Positions 17,817 to 26,206 of a stretch of DNA of 50,357 bases are shown piece by piece (the stretch's first letter is position 1; the number at the start of each line of letters is the position of its first letter). Under the pieces are notes generated by a model that worked only from the letters and a program-made list of their open reading frames with translations, had not been told where the DNA came from and searched no databases. Position numbers and translations under genes: made by a program. Source of the DNA: Chloroflexota bacterium (GTDB taxonomy: Bacteria > Chloroflexota > Dehalococcoidia > Lucifugimonadales > UBA3495). The stretch lies in assembly GCA_009840165.1 (NCBI GenBank), contig VXOG01000066.1, forward strand, positions 1-50,357, in the 5' to 3' direction.

Positions 17817-18116
17817 ATGCACGTTGGAATCGTGCGCATCGCGCTCCGCGCGCCCAATAGCCACAGTCTCAAGGACCGGAGGCAGGTGTCCCGCAGCCTG
17901 ATCCAGCGGATACGGGGCCGGTTCAACGTGTCGGTAGCACAGGAAGTTGAGGCCGACGGCGATGCCTGGCAGAGCGTAACGCTGCTGGCATCCTGCGTCA
18001 GCAGCGACGCCAATCATGCCGATGTGGTGCTCAACGATTTGGTCGAGTTTATTGAGAAGAGCCGCCCCGACGTGGAACTGATCGATTACGGAACCGAGGT
18101 GATCAGCGGCGTTTGA
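17817..18116 (+). CDS. DUF503 (YlxP-like) protein
   Basis: A 99-residue protein of the DUF503 family: MHVGIVRIALRAPNSHSLKDRR at the start, the RSLIQRIRGRFNVSVAQEVEAD core and a C-terminal strand-helix pair. YlxP-like proteins often lie near infB/rbfA and may act in ribosome maturation; here the neighbours are rex and a hydrolase. The ATG at 17817 has AAGGGG upstream. An in-frame extension reaches 17730, but it overlaps the operator and lacks similarity. The TATAAT at 17757 would give a leader of about 50 bases. Confidence 0.85.
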   Translation: MHVGIVRIALRAPNSHSLKDRRQVSRSLIQRIRGRFNVSVAQEVEADGDAWQSVTLLASCVSSDANHADVVLNDLVEFIEKSRPDVELIDYGTEVISGV

Positions 18117-18127
18117 AGATCGAGCGA

Positions 18128-18892
18128 TCAGCCCAAGTCCTCCAACCAGCCGCACAGGGCATCCCAGAACTCAGGCTGATCACCGATGTCCAGGTGGTCG
18201 GCGCCGGGGATTTCGGCAAACCGCTTGGGTTCCGCCGCCGCATCGAAAAGCTTGCGGCCCTGGAAAGGCGGCACCAGGGTATCTTCCGCGCCGTGCAAGA
18301 TGAGCAGCGGGCAGCCGATCCGGCTCACGTAGGACATTGAATGGAACTTTGGCCCCACCAGCCGCCCGCCCAGGGTCAGCACGGGATGGACCAAACGGGC
18401 CATGTCGGTAAGGGATGCGAAGGGCGCAACCAACGCCGCGCCTTTGGGAGATGACGTTTCGGCGGCCAAGCGGATGGCGACCGCTGCGCCCAATGAAACC
18501 CCAAGATAGAGGATACGCTCAGGGTCGATATTATAACGATGCTGCAAATGGACCAGTGCAGAGCGGGCGTCGATGGCGGTGCTGCGTACTGAGGCTTTGC
18601 CCTGGCTATGTCCGAATCCGCCGTAGTCGAAGCCAAAGATGTTGGCCCCGGTGTATTTCCGGACGGCTCCGAACTCCCCCACCCGCAGGCTGAGGTTGCC
18701 GCCGACGCCTCCGAACCACAACCACGTCAGGTCGGTGCGGCCGTCTCCGGGGAGGAACCAGCAGTGGAGGCGACGACCGTCGGGGGTATCGGCCCAGGAC
18801 TCATCGTAGTCCATTCCGAGATCGGTAGGCAGCGCGTCGCATATCGGTCGGGGCTGAAAGAGCAGCCTGCGCTCCAGAATTTCGATCAGCAT
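18128..18892 (-). CDS. Alpha/beta hydrolase (ABHD13/Bem46-like)
   Basis: A 254-residue serine hydrolase. The nucleophile is S133 in YLGVSLGAAVA, the acid is the Asp of HGAEDTLVP and the base is the His of GADHLDIGD. An amphipathic N-terminal stretch (LIEILERRLLFQP) and the strand LTWLWFGGVGGNLSLR fit the Bem46/ABHD13 group of membrane-associated esterases or thioesterases. The natural substrate is unknown. It converges with DUF503, with 11 bases between the stops. No other enzyme of a pathway is adjacent. Confidence 0.85.
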   Translation of the reverse strand: MLIEILERRLLFQPRPICDALPTDLGMDYDESWADTPDGRRLHCWFLPGDGRTDLTWLWFGGVGGNLSLRVGEFGAVRKYTGANIFGFDYGGFGHSQGKASVRSTAIDARSALVHLQHRYNIDPERILYLGVSLGAAVAIRLAAETSSPKGAALVAPFASLTDMARLVHPVLTLGGRLVGPKFHSMSYVSRIGCPLLILHGAEDTLVPPFQGRKLFDAAAEPKRFAEIPGADHLDIGDQPEFWDALCGWLEDLG

Positions 18893-18921
18893 GAAAGCGC
18901 TTGCTCACGGGCGCCGATTGG

Positions 18922-19167
18922 TTATTCTTCGTCCTGGTAGGGTTCGGGTTCGTTGCAGGTTTCGCCGCGTTCTTCGGCTTCCATGCGTCGGCGGTTCCAT
19001 GCACGCCAGACGCGGTTGGCTTCAGCGATGCCTTCGGCGTAGCCCTGGGCATGGCCTTCGGCAAAGCCCTCGGCATACTCTTCGGCGCGACGTCGTTCCC
19101 TCTCAGCTTTACGCTGTTCTTGAAGGGGCGTCACATATTTTGCCCGTAGCCAGTCGGCGAGTACCAT
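18922..19167 (-). CDS. Truncated tandem paralogue of the tail protein upstream
   Basis: This 81-residue protein corresponds to the C-terminal half of the protein at 19250-19720: MVLADWLRAKYVTPL, the charged ERERRRAE helix, then RVWRAWNRRRMEAEERGET. It carries an extra AEGxAxGxAEG repeat (EGFAEGHAQGYAEGIAE). The ATG at 19167 has GGGAGG in front. Sequence upstream of the ATG remains in frame back to a TAA at 19246 and still translates to the membrane-helix end of the long copy (ARAATFGLALT). The gene is thus a partial tandem duplicate that lost its first 70 or so residues and is now a soluble form, or is decaying. Function unknown. Confidence 0.7.
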   Translation of the reverse strand: MVLADWLRAKYVTPLQEQRKAERERRRAEEYAEGFAEGHAQGYAEGIAEANRVWRAWNRRRMEAEERGETCNEPEPYQDEE

Positions 19168-19249
19168 AGTACCTCCCGTTGTTTCGGACACCGTCAATGC
19201 TAGGCCAAAGGTGGCGGCGCGGGCAACGGAGGCAGCGTCCCCCGGTTAG

Positions 19250-19720
19250 CTAACCACCATCGCCGTAAGGTTCCGGTTCGTTGAAAGGTTCCCCCCGTTC
19301 CTCGGCTTCCATACGGCGGCGGTTCCATTCGCGCCAGACGCGATTGACCTCGGCGCGTCCCTCGGCGCGTCGCCGTTCCCGTTCAGCTTCACGCTGCTCT
19401 TTGAGTGGCGTTACGTATTTTGCTCGCAACCAATCAGCGATTACCATAGCTCCTCCCGTGATTTCCGCTGTTGTCAATGCCAAGCCGAAAGCCGCGGCGT
19501 GGGCGATGGCGAAGCCCAACATTACCGACATGGCGGTCGCTGCCGCACCTACTTCACCGTCGTAATTGACCAACGGAGCTCCTCCGTCGGCTGCATGATG
19601 CCATATTACCACCCCGTATCCTACCAGACTGAACAGGATAAACGTGGTAAGGTACGCGCGCCGGCGCGCCGGCGTAACGTTGAACAGCGATTCGGTTTGC
19701 TCCGGACCCTCGCTAGCCAT
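19250..19720 (-). CDS. Membrane protein with W-x3-W acidic tail, unknown function
   Basis: The 156-residue protein has two membrane helices (about 24-42 and 58-84), a conserved ADWLRAKYVTPLKEQ segment, a charged helix and the tail RVWREWNRRRMEAEERGEPF followed by NEPEP. The same tail ends the protein in the atp operon and the short protein downstream. Within the gene, GGGAGGAG followed by ATG (19447) encodes GGAM and forms a proper ribosome site. Internal initiation there would give a soluble 65-residue fragment that matches the separate truncated copy. It lies 24 bases after the FadF/EtfD-like gene and is probably cotranscribed. I do not recognise a named family. Confidence 0.75.
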   Translation of the reverse strand: MASEGPEQTESLFNVTPARRRAYLTTFILFSLVGYGVVIWHHAADGGAPLVNYDGEVGAAATAMSVMLGFAIAHAAAFGLALTTAEITGGAMVIADWLRAKYVTPLKEQREAERERRRAEGRAEVNRVWREWNRRRMEAEERGEPFNEPEPYGDGG

Positions 19721-19744
19721 AAGCTGCCTTGCGGCTTGGGCGAA

Positions 19745-21817
19745 TCAGTCGTCGGCGAGGCTGTCGGCCAGGATTTCCAGAACGTCGCGGGCTTCTTTTG
19801 CGTCGGCCTGACCCTTGGACTGGATGCCCTCGTTCATCATCTGGAGGCAGAACGGGCAGGATACGCCCACGGTGTCGGCGCCGGTTTCGAGAAAGTGGTC
19901 GGTGCGGGCGTGGTTGATGCGCTCGCCCTGGCTCTCCTCAATCCACATATGGCCGCCGCCGGCGCCGCAGCAGAAGCCGCGCTCCCGGCAGCGGGGAGAC
20001 ATCTCCACGAGCTGCAATCCGGGGATGGCCCGCGCCACGTTGCGGGGTTCGTCGTACACGCCGTTGTGCCGTCCCAGGAAGCATGAATCATGGTAGGCGA
20101 CGGATACGTCCATCACCTTGACGGGCTTGACTCGGCCCTGCTTGATCAGGCCGTCCACGAACTGACTGTAGTGCAGCACCTCGTAATCGCCGCCGAACTG
20201 GGGATACTCGTTCTTGATGGTGTTGAAGCAGTGGGGGCAGATGGTAACGACGGTCTTGATGTTGTAGGCGTTCATCACCTCGATGTTCTGCTGGGCCAGC
20301 ATCTGGTACAGGTACTCGTTGCCCATACGCCGGGCCGGGTCGCCGGTGCAGGATTCCTCCTCGCCCAGAATGGCGAAATCTACGCCGGCGGACTTGAGAA
20401 CCTTGACCATCGAGCGGGCGATGCCCTGGCTGCGCTGCTCCAACGCCGCGGTGCAGCCGACCCAGAACAGCACCTCGGCATCGGGCTTTTCGGCGATGGT
20501 AGGCACATCCAATCCCTCGGCCCAGTCGGTGCGGGCGAAGGTGGTGCCGCGCCACGGATGGCCGCGCTGCTCCATGCTGAGCAGCGCGTTCATGCCGGTT
20601 TCGGGGATGCGGGACTCTTCCAGCACTAGGCTGCGCCGCATGTCCATGATGGTGGGAACATGCTCTACGACGACGGGGCATTCTTCCATGCAGGCGCCGC
20701 AGGATACGCAGTCCCAGATGGCTTGTTCCGGGATGGCGCCGTCGATCAGCGGCATCGGTTCCACGTGAGTAGCGTCGCGCGGCCCCTGGTGGCCGATGGC
20801 GATCATATGCTCTTTCAGGTTCTCGACGATGTGCATGGGGGAGAGAACCTTGCCCGTCGTGTTGGCCGGGCAGGCGTCGGTGCAGCGGCCGCACACCGCG
20901 CAGGCGTAGCCGTCCAGCAGCTGACGCCAGGTGAAGTCCTGCACGCGGGACGCGCCGAATCGTACGTCCTCGTCCATGCTGTCCAGATCGATCAGCGGAA
21001 TCTGCAAACCGCCCCGCGGTTCCAGGTTGCGGAAGAAGGCGTTGACGGGCGCCGCTACCATGTGGATATGCTTGGAGAAGGGGATGTACAGGGCAAAGCC
21101 CAGGATGATGAGCAGGTGGACCCACCAGAATATCGCTTGCAAGACTCCGGCCGTGCCGGCAGTCATTCCGGCGGCGGCGAGCCCGCCGCCGATAGCGCTG
21201 CCGATGGGCACCTCGGCCTCCGGGCCATGTCCTCCGCTGGCTACGTAGAAGGAATGTACCAACAACGTGGCGACCATGAGGCCGGCGGTGAGGCCGACGA
21301 TGACCACCGACTCGCCCTTGCGGGTCAGGTCGAAGCTCAGGCGATGGGGCTGGGCGATCCAGCGCCGGAACAAAGCCCAAACCAGCGCGGCCAGCACCAC
21401 GACGGCGAGGATATCCAGGTAGATGCTGTACACCAGCACGCCGGTGGGGGTGAGGATGGTCTCACCCAGCGGATGCCAGATTGACCCACCGAAAATGAAA
21501 ATCAGGTACGACAGGCTGAAGGACAGGAACCCCCAGAAGATGGCGGCGTGGCCGATGCCGGCCAGGTCGATGCGCCGGGAGCGGGGATCGGTGCGTCCGA
21601 CGCGCTGTAGCACCTTGCGCTGGCCCAGCACGATGGCCGCGGCGCCAATCAGACGGGTCAGCGGACGGTCAAAACGGGAGGTGGGCGCGCCCTGCAACAC
21701 CAACCGGAACACCCTGTAGTACACGGCGTAGCCGGCAACGGCGAAGGTGATGGCGGTAAGGATGTAAACGCCAACCCATACGGGCAGGACGCCAAAGAGA
21801 GCATCGGGGGGAACCAT
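19745..21817 (-). CDS. FadF/EtfD-like ETF:quinone oxidoreductase (Fe-S, membrane)
   Basis: The 690-residue protein has an N-terminal membrane domain like the respiratory nitrate reductase gamma chain (about 10-270, five or six helices with His candidates for heme b). A ferredoxin domain follows with CAVCGRCTDACP and CVSCGACMEECP, then two CCG domains with VGCTAALE and CCGAGGGHMW. This layout is that of Bacillus FadF and mycobacterial EtfD, which pass electrons from acyl-CoA dehydrogenases via ETF to menaquinone. It resembles HdrDE-type proteins in part, so a heterodisulfide-linked role cannot be excluded. No etfAB genes are in the window. The ATG at 21817 has only a weak AGGT site. Confidence 0.88.
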   Translation of the reverse strand: MVPPDALFGVLPVWVGVYILTAITFAVAGYAVYYRVFRLVLQGAPTSRFDRPLTRLIGAAAIVLGQRKVLQRVGRTDPRSRRIDLAGIGHAAIFWGFLSFSLSYLIFIFGGSIWHPLGETILTPTGVLVYSIYLDILAVVVLAALVWALFRRWIAQPHRLSFDLTRKGESVVIVGLTAGLMVATLLVHSFYVASGGHGPEAEVPIGSAIGGGLAAAGMTAGTAGVLQAIFWWVHLLIILGFALYIPFSKHIHMVAAPVNAFFRNLEPRGGLQIPLIDLDSMDEDVRFGASRVQDFTWRQLLDGYACAVCGRCTDACPANTTGKVLSPMHIVENLKEHMIAIGHQGPRDATHVEPMPLIDGAIPEQAIWDCVSCGACMEECPVVVEHVPTIMDMRRSLVLEESRIPETGMNALLSMEQRGHPWRGTTFARTDWAEGLDVPTIAEKPDAEVLFWVGCTAALEQRSQGIARSMVKVLKSAGVDFAILGEEESCTGDPARRMGNEYLYQMLAQQNIEVMNAYNIKTVVTICPHCFNTIKNEYPQFGGDYEVLHYSQFVDGLIKQGRVKPVKVMDVSVAYHDSCFLGRHNGVYDEPRNVARAIPGLQLVEMSPRCRERGFCCGAGGGHMWIEESQGERINHARTDHFLETGADTVGVSCPFCLQMMNEGIQSKGQADAKEARDVLEILADSLADD

Positions 21818-21877
21818 AAATAGACCTGTAGCGGCATCGCCGGAGTTGTTCCGGCAGGCCAGTATGAAAATTGGCGG

Positions 21878-22042
21878 TTAGTGTAACACGGTGGTGCGCC
21901 GCCGATTGCACGCCAGAGTCGCCCGGGGTTGAGGGTGATGCCCGCACTGGAGACAGATCCAGTCGGAGTTGCGGCGATTCTCATAGTTGATGTAGAGGTC
22001 GCCGCCGCATCGTCGGCAGCCGCGAAATACGTACTTGGTCAA
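21878..22042 (-). CDS. Small zinc-ribbon protein (54 residues)
   Basis: A short frame with a TTG start at 22042, AGGAG six bases upstream, and two CxxC knuckles: CRRCGG at residues 9-14 and CLQCGH at 30-35. The 17 residues between the knuckles (DLYINYENRRNSDW…) are typical of rubredoxin-like zinc ribbons in small DNA- or RNA-associated proteins. The tail is basic (RRRTTVLH). It is divergent from the PaREP1-like gene and precedes the FadF-like gene by 60 bases. TATAAT at 22110-22115 (reverse strand) may be its -10 box. Function unknown. Confidence 0.7.
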   Translation of the reverse strand: MTKYVFRGCRRCGGDLYINYENRRNSDWICLQCGHHPQPRATLACNRRRTTVLH

Positions 22043-22222
22043 TGGTAGCTCCTGTAACCGTAGTCGGGATTTATCGCCCTCCTATCAGTTTCGGAGCAGC
22101 AGAACCATTATAGAATATATGTTTGCTTTTGGTGAAGGCAACGGCGTCACCACGTTGACAGTTTGGCCGACCAATGACACGATTAGCGCACAAAGAATCG
22201 CCACGACAGGACGATAACGGAC

Positions 22223-22672
22223 ATGCCGCCAGCAACCTACACGGAAACGCCTACCCTGAGGGAGGGGCGCATCATAAAACATTTGGCCGAATCTCGAGAG
22301 TATTGGCTGAAAGCCCCCGATTACCTGGTGGAAGGCGATCTTTGCCAGGCCGGTGAGAAAGCTTGGGGCGCGGCCGCCCAGATGATCAAAGCGGTAGCCA
22401 GTCACCGGGGCTGGCGGCACTTCCGGCATAATGACGTTCTGGTGGCAGGTCGTGAAATTGCCGACGAATCCGAGGACCCTGGGACGCTCAGGGACGCCAT
22501 AGAGATTGTTCGCTCGATGCACGTAAATTTTTATGAAGTGGACTTGGACCGCGTCGCCGTAGAGCGTGGACTTGTGCGAGCCGAAATGCTGCTGCAAACC
22601 TTATGGCCACTGCTGCCGGAGCGGTACACGGGCGGGCTTACGTTCGGCGAGTGGCTGGCGGCGGAGAACTGA
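22223..22672 (+). CDS. PaREP1/HEPN-like helical protein
   Basis: A 149-residue all-helical protein with the PaREP1-type core GDLCQAGEKAWGAAAQMIKAVA followed by SHRGWRHFRHND. PaREP1 and related HEPN-fold proteins are small helical-bundle proteins, some of them RNases or toxin partners. Here RHFRH could supply an R-x-x-x-H like motif, but the match is loose. No nucleotidyltransferase partner is next to it. The ribosome site before the ATG is weak. Two more proteins of this kind occur at 36318-37075. The gene converges with the MFS gene, with nine bases between stops. Confidence 0.65.
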   Translation: MPPATYTETPTLREGRIIKHLAESREYWLKAPDYLVEGDLCQAGEKAWGAAAQMIKAVASHRGWRHFRHNDVLVAGREIADESEDPGTLRDAIEIVRSMHVNFYEVDLDRVAVERGLVRAEMLLQTLWPLLPERYTGGLTFGEWLAAEN

Positions 22673-22681
22673 TGGGACGTT

Positions 22682-23965
22682 TCAGGCGGCGCGCTGGCGC
22701 CGGCGTCCGACGAAGTCGGTGGCCCACATGGCGCAGACGGAGGCGAAAGTGAAGGCCGCCGATAGTATGAAAGCCTGGACGTAGTTGCCCTGAATGTCAA
22801 ACATGATGCCGCCGATGACGGGGCCGAGCAAAATGGCGGAGCCGCGTCCCATCTCCACGAACCCCATTACGGTTCCCAGGGATTCCGTCGGAAACAGGTC
22901 CGCGGCCTTGGCTCCCACGATTAGCCCGCTGATGCCATCGGTGAGGCCGGCTAACATCACGTACACCGCCAGGGGCCAGAAGCTCGTCCCGTCTCCGAGA
23001 TAGACGACGAATATTACCGAACCGGCGGCGATGCTCATGCCCACGGTGTACACCGATTCGCGGCCATAACGATCGGTGGCAATGCCGACCATCGGGCGGG
23101 CAAAGAGGCTGACCAGGCCCACGGCGCCTATGGTGTTGGCCGCCAACTGCGTGCTGTACCCCGCCAACACGAAGAAAGTGACCAGGTGGACCCGCAGCAG
23201 TTGCACGCCGGCGGAGCCGGTGATGCGGGTGAGCACCAGCAGCCACATGGCCGGATCCCGGACCGCGCTGCTCAGGGCCGGCGCCCCCTGGCGCCGAGGA
23301 CGGCGTTCCGGCGGATCCGGATCTGAAACTGAGGCCGCCGAGCGCGCCGGGGCTGCCGGCGGCTGTTGTTCCGGCGATTGAGGAGGCCGGCGCTGGAGCA
23401 GGCCGTTGGGCAGCGCGATCATGACGGCGAATATCAATCCGAAAATGCGATATGCCCAACGCCAGCCCAGGGCGGCGCTCAGGTAACCCGCCAAGGGCGC
23501 GAAGATGGCCTGGCCGATGGGGTTGCCGCTGTCGGCCAGGCCGAGCATGCGCCCTCGGGTTCGGGGGAACCACGGCGCGAGCGTCGCGGTCATCGAGAAC
23601 GACGAGATAGTGGTGTGGCCGATGCCGGCGAAAATGCCGTAGAAAATGAACATCTGCCAGAGGTCGGTGGCGTAGCTGGAGGCCCACCAGGCGAACAGGA
23701 TGACGAGACCGGCCAGGGGGAAAATAACGCGCGCCCCCCAGCGGTCGAGCAGGATGCCCAGCACCGGGGCGGAAAGGGCGCCCACGAGGCCGGCGGTGCC
23801 GAACACGGCCGAGGTGTAGGTTGCGCTGCGTCCGAAGGCGTCCTTGAGGACGTGGAAATATACGGACTCGCTGTTCTTGGTGCCCCCCTCGACGGTGAGG
23901 TTGCCGAGGGAGAGCACGAAGATGACCCAGCCGTAGTGCAGGCGGGAACGGGCGGCGGCAATCAT
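22682..23965 (-). CDS. MFS transporter
   Basis: A 427-residue, twelve-helix major facilitator. Seen are the loop 2-3 motif GILLDRWGARVI and its second-half partner RPMVGIATDRYGRESVY, with a central cytoplasmic loop rich in Pro/Arg between helices 6 and 7. The pattern resembles the oxalate/formate or monocarboxylate antiporter branch; the substrate is unknown. The ATG at 23965 is chosen; a GTG lies 15 bases upstream. TATAAT (23972-23977, reverse strand) is only six bases before the ATG, so the mRNA may be leaderless. No good -35 box was found. Confidence 0.85.
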   Translation of the reverse strand: MIAAARSRLHYGWVIFVLSLGNLTVEGGTKNSESVYFHVLKDAFGRSATYTSAVFGTAGLVGALSAPVLGILLDRWGARVIFPLAGLVILFAWWASSYATDLWQMFIFYGIFAGIGHTTISSFSMTATLAPWFPRTRGRMLGLADSGNPIGQAIFAPLAGYLSAALGWRWAYRIFGLIFAVMIALPNGLLQRRPPQSPEQQPPAAPARSAASVSDPDPPERRPRRQGAPALSSAVRDPAMWLLVLTRITGSAGVQLLRVHLVTFFVLAGYSTQLAANTIGAVGLVSLFARPMVGIATDRYGRESVYTVGMSIAAGSVIFVVYLGDGTSFWPLAVYVMLAGLTDGISGLIVGAKAADLFPTESLGTVMGFVEMGRGSAILLGPVIGGIMFDIQGNYVQAFILSAAFTFASVCAMWATDFVGRRRQRAA

Positions 23966-24160
23966 CCGCCGATTATACACGGCGGGAACGGCGGGGTTCG
24001 GTTCGGGGCCGACCGGTTTGCGACGGTCTGGGACGTGCAGTCGATTTCCGACTTAGGCACTGGCCGGCAAGGTTGCGGGGACAACCATACGCGATGTACA
24101 GTGATGACAATCGCGCGGTTATGCCGGAATAACCCTTCGACCTCGTAGAGAGATAAGATT

Positions 24161-26200
24161 GTGACCAGGTCCGCAGTCTTGGCGCCTGTTTCGCTGTTGA
24201 TGGCCTTTGCAATGGTGTGGGGCGGCGTGGCTCACGCTGCACATGCCCTGGGTGCTGACGCGGATGTCACAAGGTTTCAGCAGTCCGGCGACGAACCGGC
24301 CGACGTTGCGGGCGTGGACGCCATTGGGGCCGCCAATGCGAGCGATGCCCGAAGCCGCAGCATAATCGCCTCAGTTGCGCCGCAGGGTTCCAACGTCGAT
24401 CCCCCGCTCTTTGATGCGGACGCCGATTACACGCTGCTCACCAGGTATGGCAGCAACACCGAGGTGGCGCTGGCCGATTATCTCGCCGATGGAATCTCGG
24501 GAATAACGTTCACTCTTGCCTCCTGCGACGAGTCTCATGCCGACTACTACCCGGTCGTCAGGATTTCGGGTGGCAGCCTGCTCCTGGAATCCAACACCCT
24601 GGGTCACGTGCATGGGTCGAACACGCAGACGGAGACCGTTTGCACCGTGACCGCTACCGGAGATGACGGCAGTCAGGACCAGGAATTCCGGTTTTACACG
24701 GTCTCGGACCGTTTGCCGCCCGCGCTGCCCCAGGTGGCGCTCACCATCGCGGAAACGCGGTCCAGCTCAGCCGACGTGCGCATTGACCTGCCCGGTGGCT
24801 CGTCCGGATATGTTCGGCTGGGTTGGAGAAAAACCGGCGAACCGCCCAGCTTCGCCGTCGCCTACGGGGTCTCCTACGGCAGCGCGCTGACCATCGAGGG
24901 GCTGGAGTCACAGACTGATTATGAGGTCCGCGCTTACCTGATGACCGCGCAGGCGTTCGATCTCTACCGTATGTCCAACACCGGGCCCCGGAGCGCTCTC
25001 ATATCCGAGGGCAGTCCCGAAGCCAAGTGGATTGCGAACCTGTCCGGGGGCGGACTGGGCAAGAGCCAGAGCGGTTCCTTCTCGACCCCCGTAGCGCCCG
25101 CGCCGGACCCTGGCCCGCAGCCAACGCCGACTCCCGGGGCGACGCTCACTCCCACCCCCCGCCCAACGCCGGATGGCTATGAGGACGAGGACGACGTCGA
25201 TACGCCAACCCCCACGGACGATGATGGCACCGACAGCGACGGCATCGACACGCCGACCTCCACCGACAACGACAACATTGACACTCCCTACACCGATGAC
25301 GACGGCGTGGACACCACCGACAACGATAACATCGACACTCCCTACACCGATAACGACGGCGTCGAAACTCCCGCGACGACCGACAACGACGGCACGGACA
25401 GCGATGGCATCGACACGCCGACGACGGACGATGACGGCATCGAAACTCCCTACACCGATGGCGACGGAGTGGATACCACCGACAACGACGGCGTCAATAC
25501 TCCCACTCCCACCGACAACGATGGGATTGACACCACTGACAACGATGGCCTGGATACCCCCTACACCGATGGCGACGGCGTAGATACTACCGACAACGAC
25601 AACATCGACACTCCCTACACTGACAACGACGGCGTCGAAACTCCCGCGACGACCGACAACGACGGCACGGACAGCGATGGCATCGACACGCCGGCGACGG
25701 ACGATGACGGCATTGAAACTCCCTATACCGACAACGACGGCATTGACACCACTGACAACGACGGCATCAATACTCCCTACACTGACAACGACGGCGTGGA
25801 TACCACCGATAATGACGGCATCGACACTCCGTACACCGATAACGACGGCGTGGACACCACCGACAACGACAACTTAGATACTACGGATGACGACTGGATC
25901 GCCACGCCTCAGTCCACCGACAACGATGGGACGGACAGTGACGGCATCGACACCCCGACCACCGACAACGATGGAGTAGAAACCCCGTACACCGATAACG
26001 ATGGTGTCGATACCACCGACAACGACGGGGTTGATACGGCCGAGGCTCAAGCGACTCAGACGCAGGCCCAGACGACCGCTCCCACTCCTACACCGTCTGC
26101 GGCAACAGCGCCCACGCCGACGCCACCCACGCCGTCAGCGCCCACGCCGTCAACTCCAAGCACACCTGACACTCCGGAATCCGGCAGCGTAAGTTCGTAG
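24161..26200 (+). CDS. Secreted protein with fibronectin-like domain and Asp/Thr repeat region
   Basis: The 679-residue product starts at GTG with a signal peptide (hydrophobic 5-22, cleavage near AHA). Residues 60-180 form a globular region of unknown family, and 185-290 look like a fibronectin type III domain (LPPALPQVALTIAE…LTIEGLESQTDYEVRAYL). A Pro/Thr linker follows, then about 280 residues built from units such as DTPYTDNDGV, DTTDNDGI and DNDGTDSDGI, and a Pro/Thr/Ala-rich C-terminus. The repeats have DxDNDG-like loops as in calcium-binding thrombospondin type 3 repeats, and the region has hardly any positive or hydrophobic residues. No membrane anchor or LPxTG is seen. It is probably a surface or secreted, calcium-binding adhesin-like protein. 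Confidence 0.75.
   Translation: MTRSAVLAPVSLLMAFAMVWGGVAHAAHALGADADVTRFQQSGDEPADVAGVDAIGAANASDARSRSIIASVAPQGSNVDPPLFDADADYTLLTRYGSNTEVALADYLADGISGITFTLASCDESHADYYPVVRISGGSLLLESNTLGHVHGSNTQTETVCTVTATGDDGSQDQEFRFYTVSDRLPPALPQVALTIAETRSSSADVRIDLPGGSSGYVRLGWRKTGEPPSFAVAYGVSYGSALTIEGLESQTDYEVRAYLMTAQAFDLYRMSNTGPRSALISEGSPEAKWIANLSGGGLGKSQSGSFSTPVAPAPDPGPQPTPTPGATLTPTPRPTPDGYEDEDDVDTPTPTDDDGTDSDGIDTPTSTDNDNIDTPYTDDDGVDTTDNDNIDTPYTDNDGVETPATTDNDGTDSDGIDTPTTDDDGIETPYTDGDGVDTTDNDGVNTPTPTDNDGIDTTDNDGLDTPYTDGDGVDTTDNDNIDTPYTDNDGVETPATTDNDGTDSDGIDTPATDDDGIETPYTDNDGIDTTDNDGINTPYTDNDGVDTTDNDGIDTPYTDNDGVDTTDNDNLDTTDDDWIATPQSTDNDGTDSDGIDTPTTDNDGVETPYTDNDGVDTTDNDGVDTAEAQATQTQAQTTAPTPTPSAATAPTPTPPTPSAPTPSTPSTPDTPESGSVSS
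25195..26040 (+). repeat. In-frame degenerate repeat array coding Asp/Thr-rich units
   Basis: Units of 24-30 bases based on ACCGACAACGACGGC are arrayed in one frame. A higher-order copy exists: GTCGAAACTCCCGCGACGAC occurs at 25361 and again at 25634, exactly 273 bases (91 codons) apart, and the surrounding sequence is almost the same. This points to a segmental duplication. Confidence 0.85.
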
Positions 26201-26206
26201 GGCGTG

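Noticed and set aside
20088..21380. 430-codon frame on the same strand as the FadF-like gene
   Set aside because: It is an alternate frame of the Fe-S protein, Arg/His/Pro-rich without motifs, typical of GC-rich shadows.
22155..22183. Promoter TTGACA with CACGAT before the PaREP1-like gene
   Set aside because: The -10 part matches only three bases and no better spacing was found; too weak to list.
25195..26040. Possible CRISPR array because of the dense repeats
   Set aside because: The repeats are in frame, have no unique spacers of constant length, and continue an open reading frame with a signal peptide.
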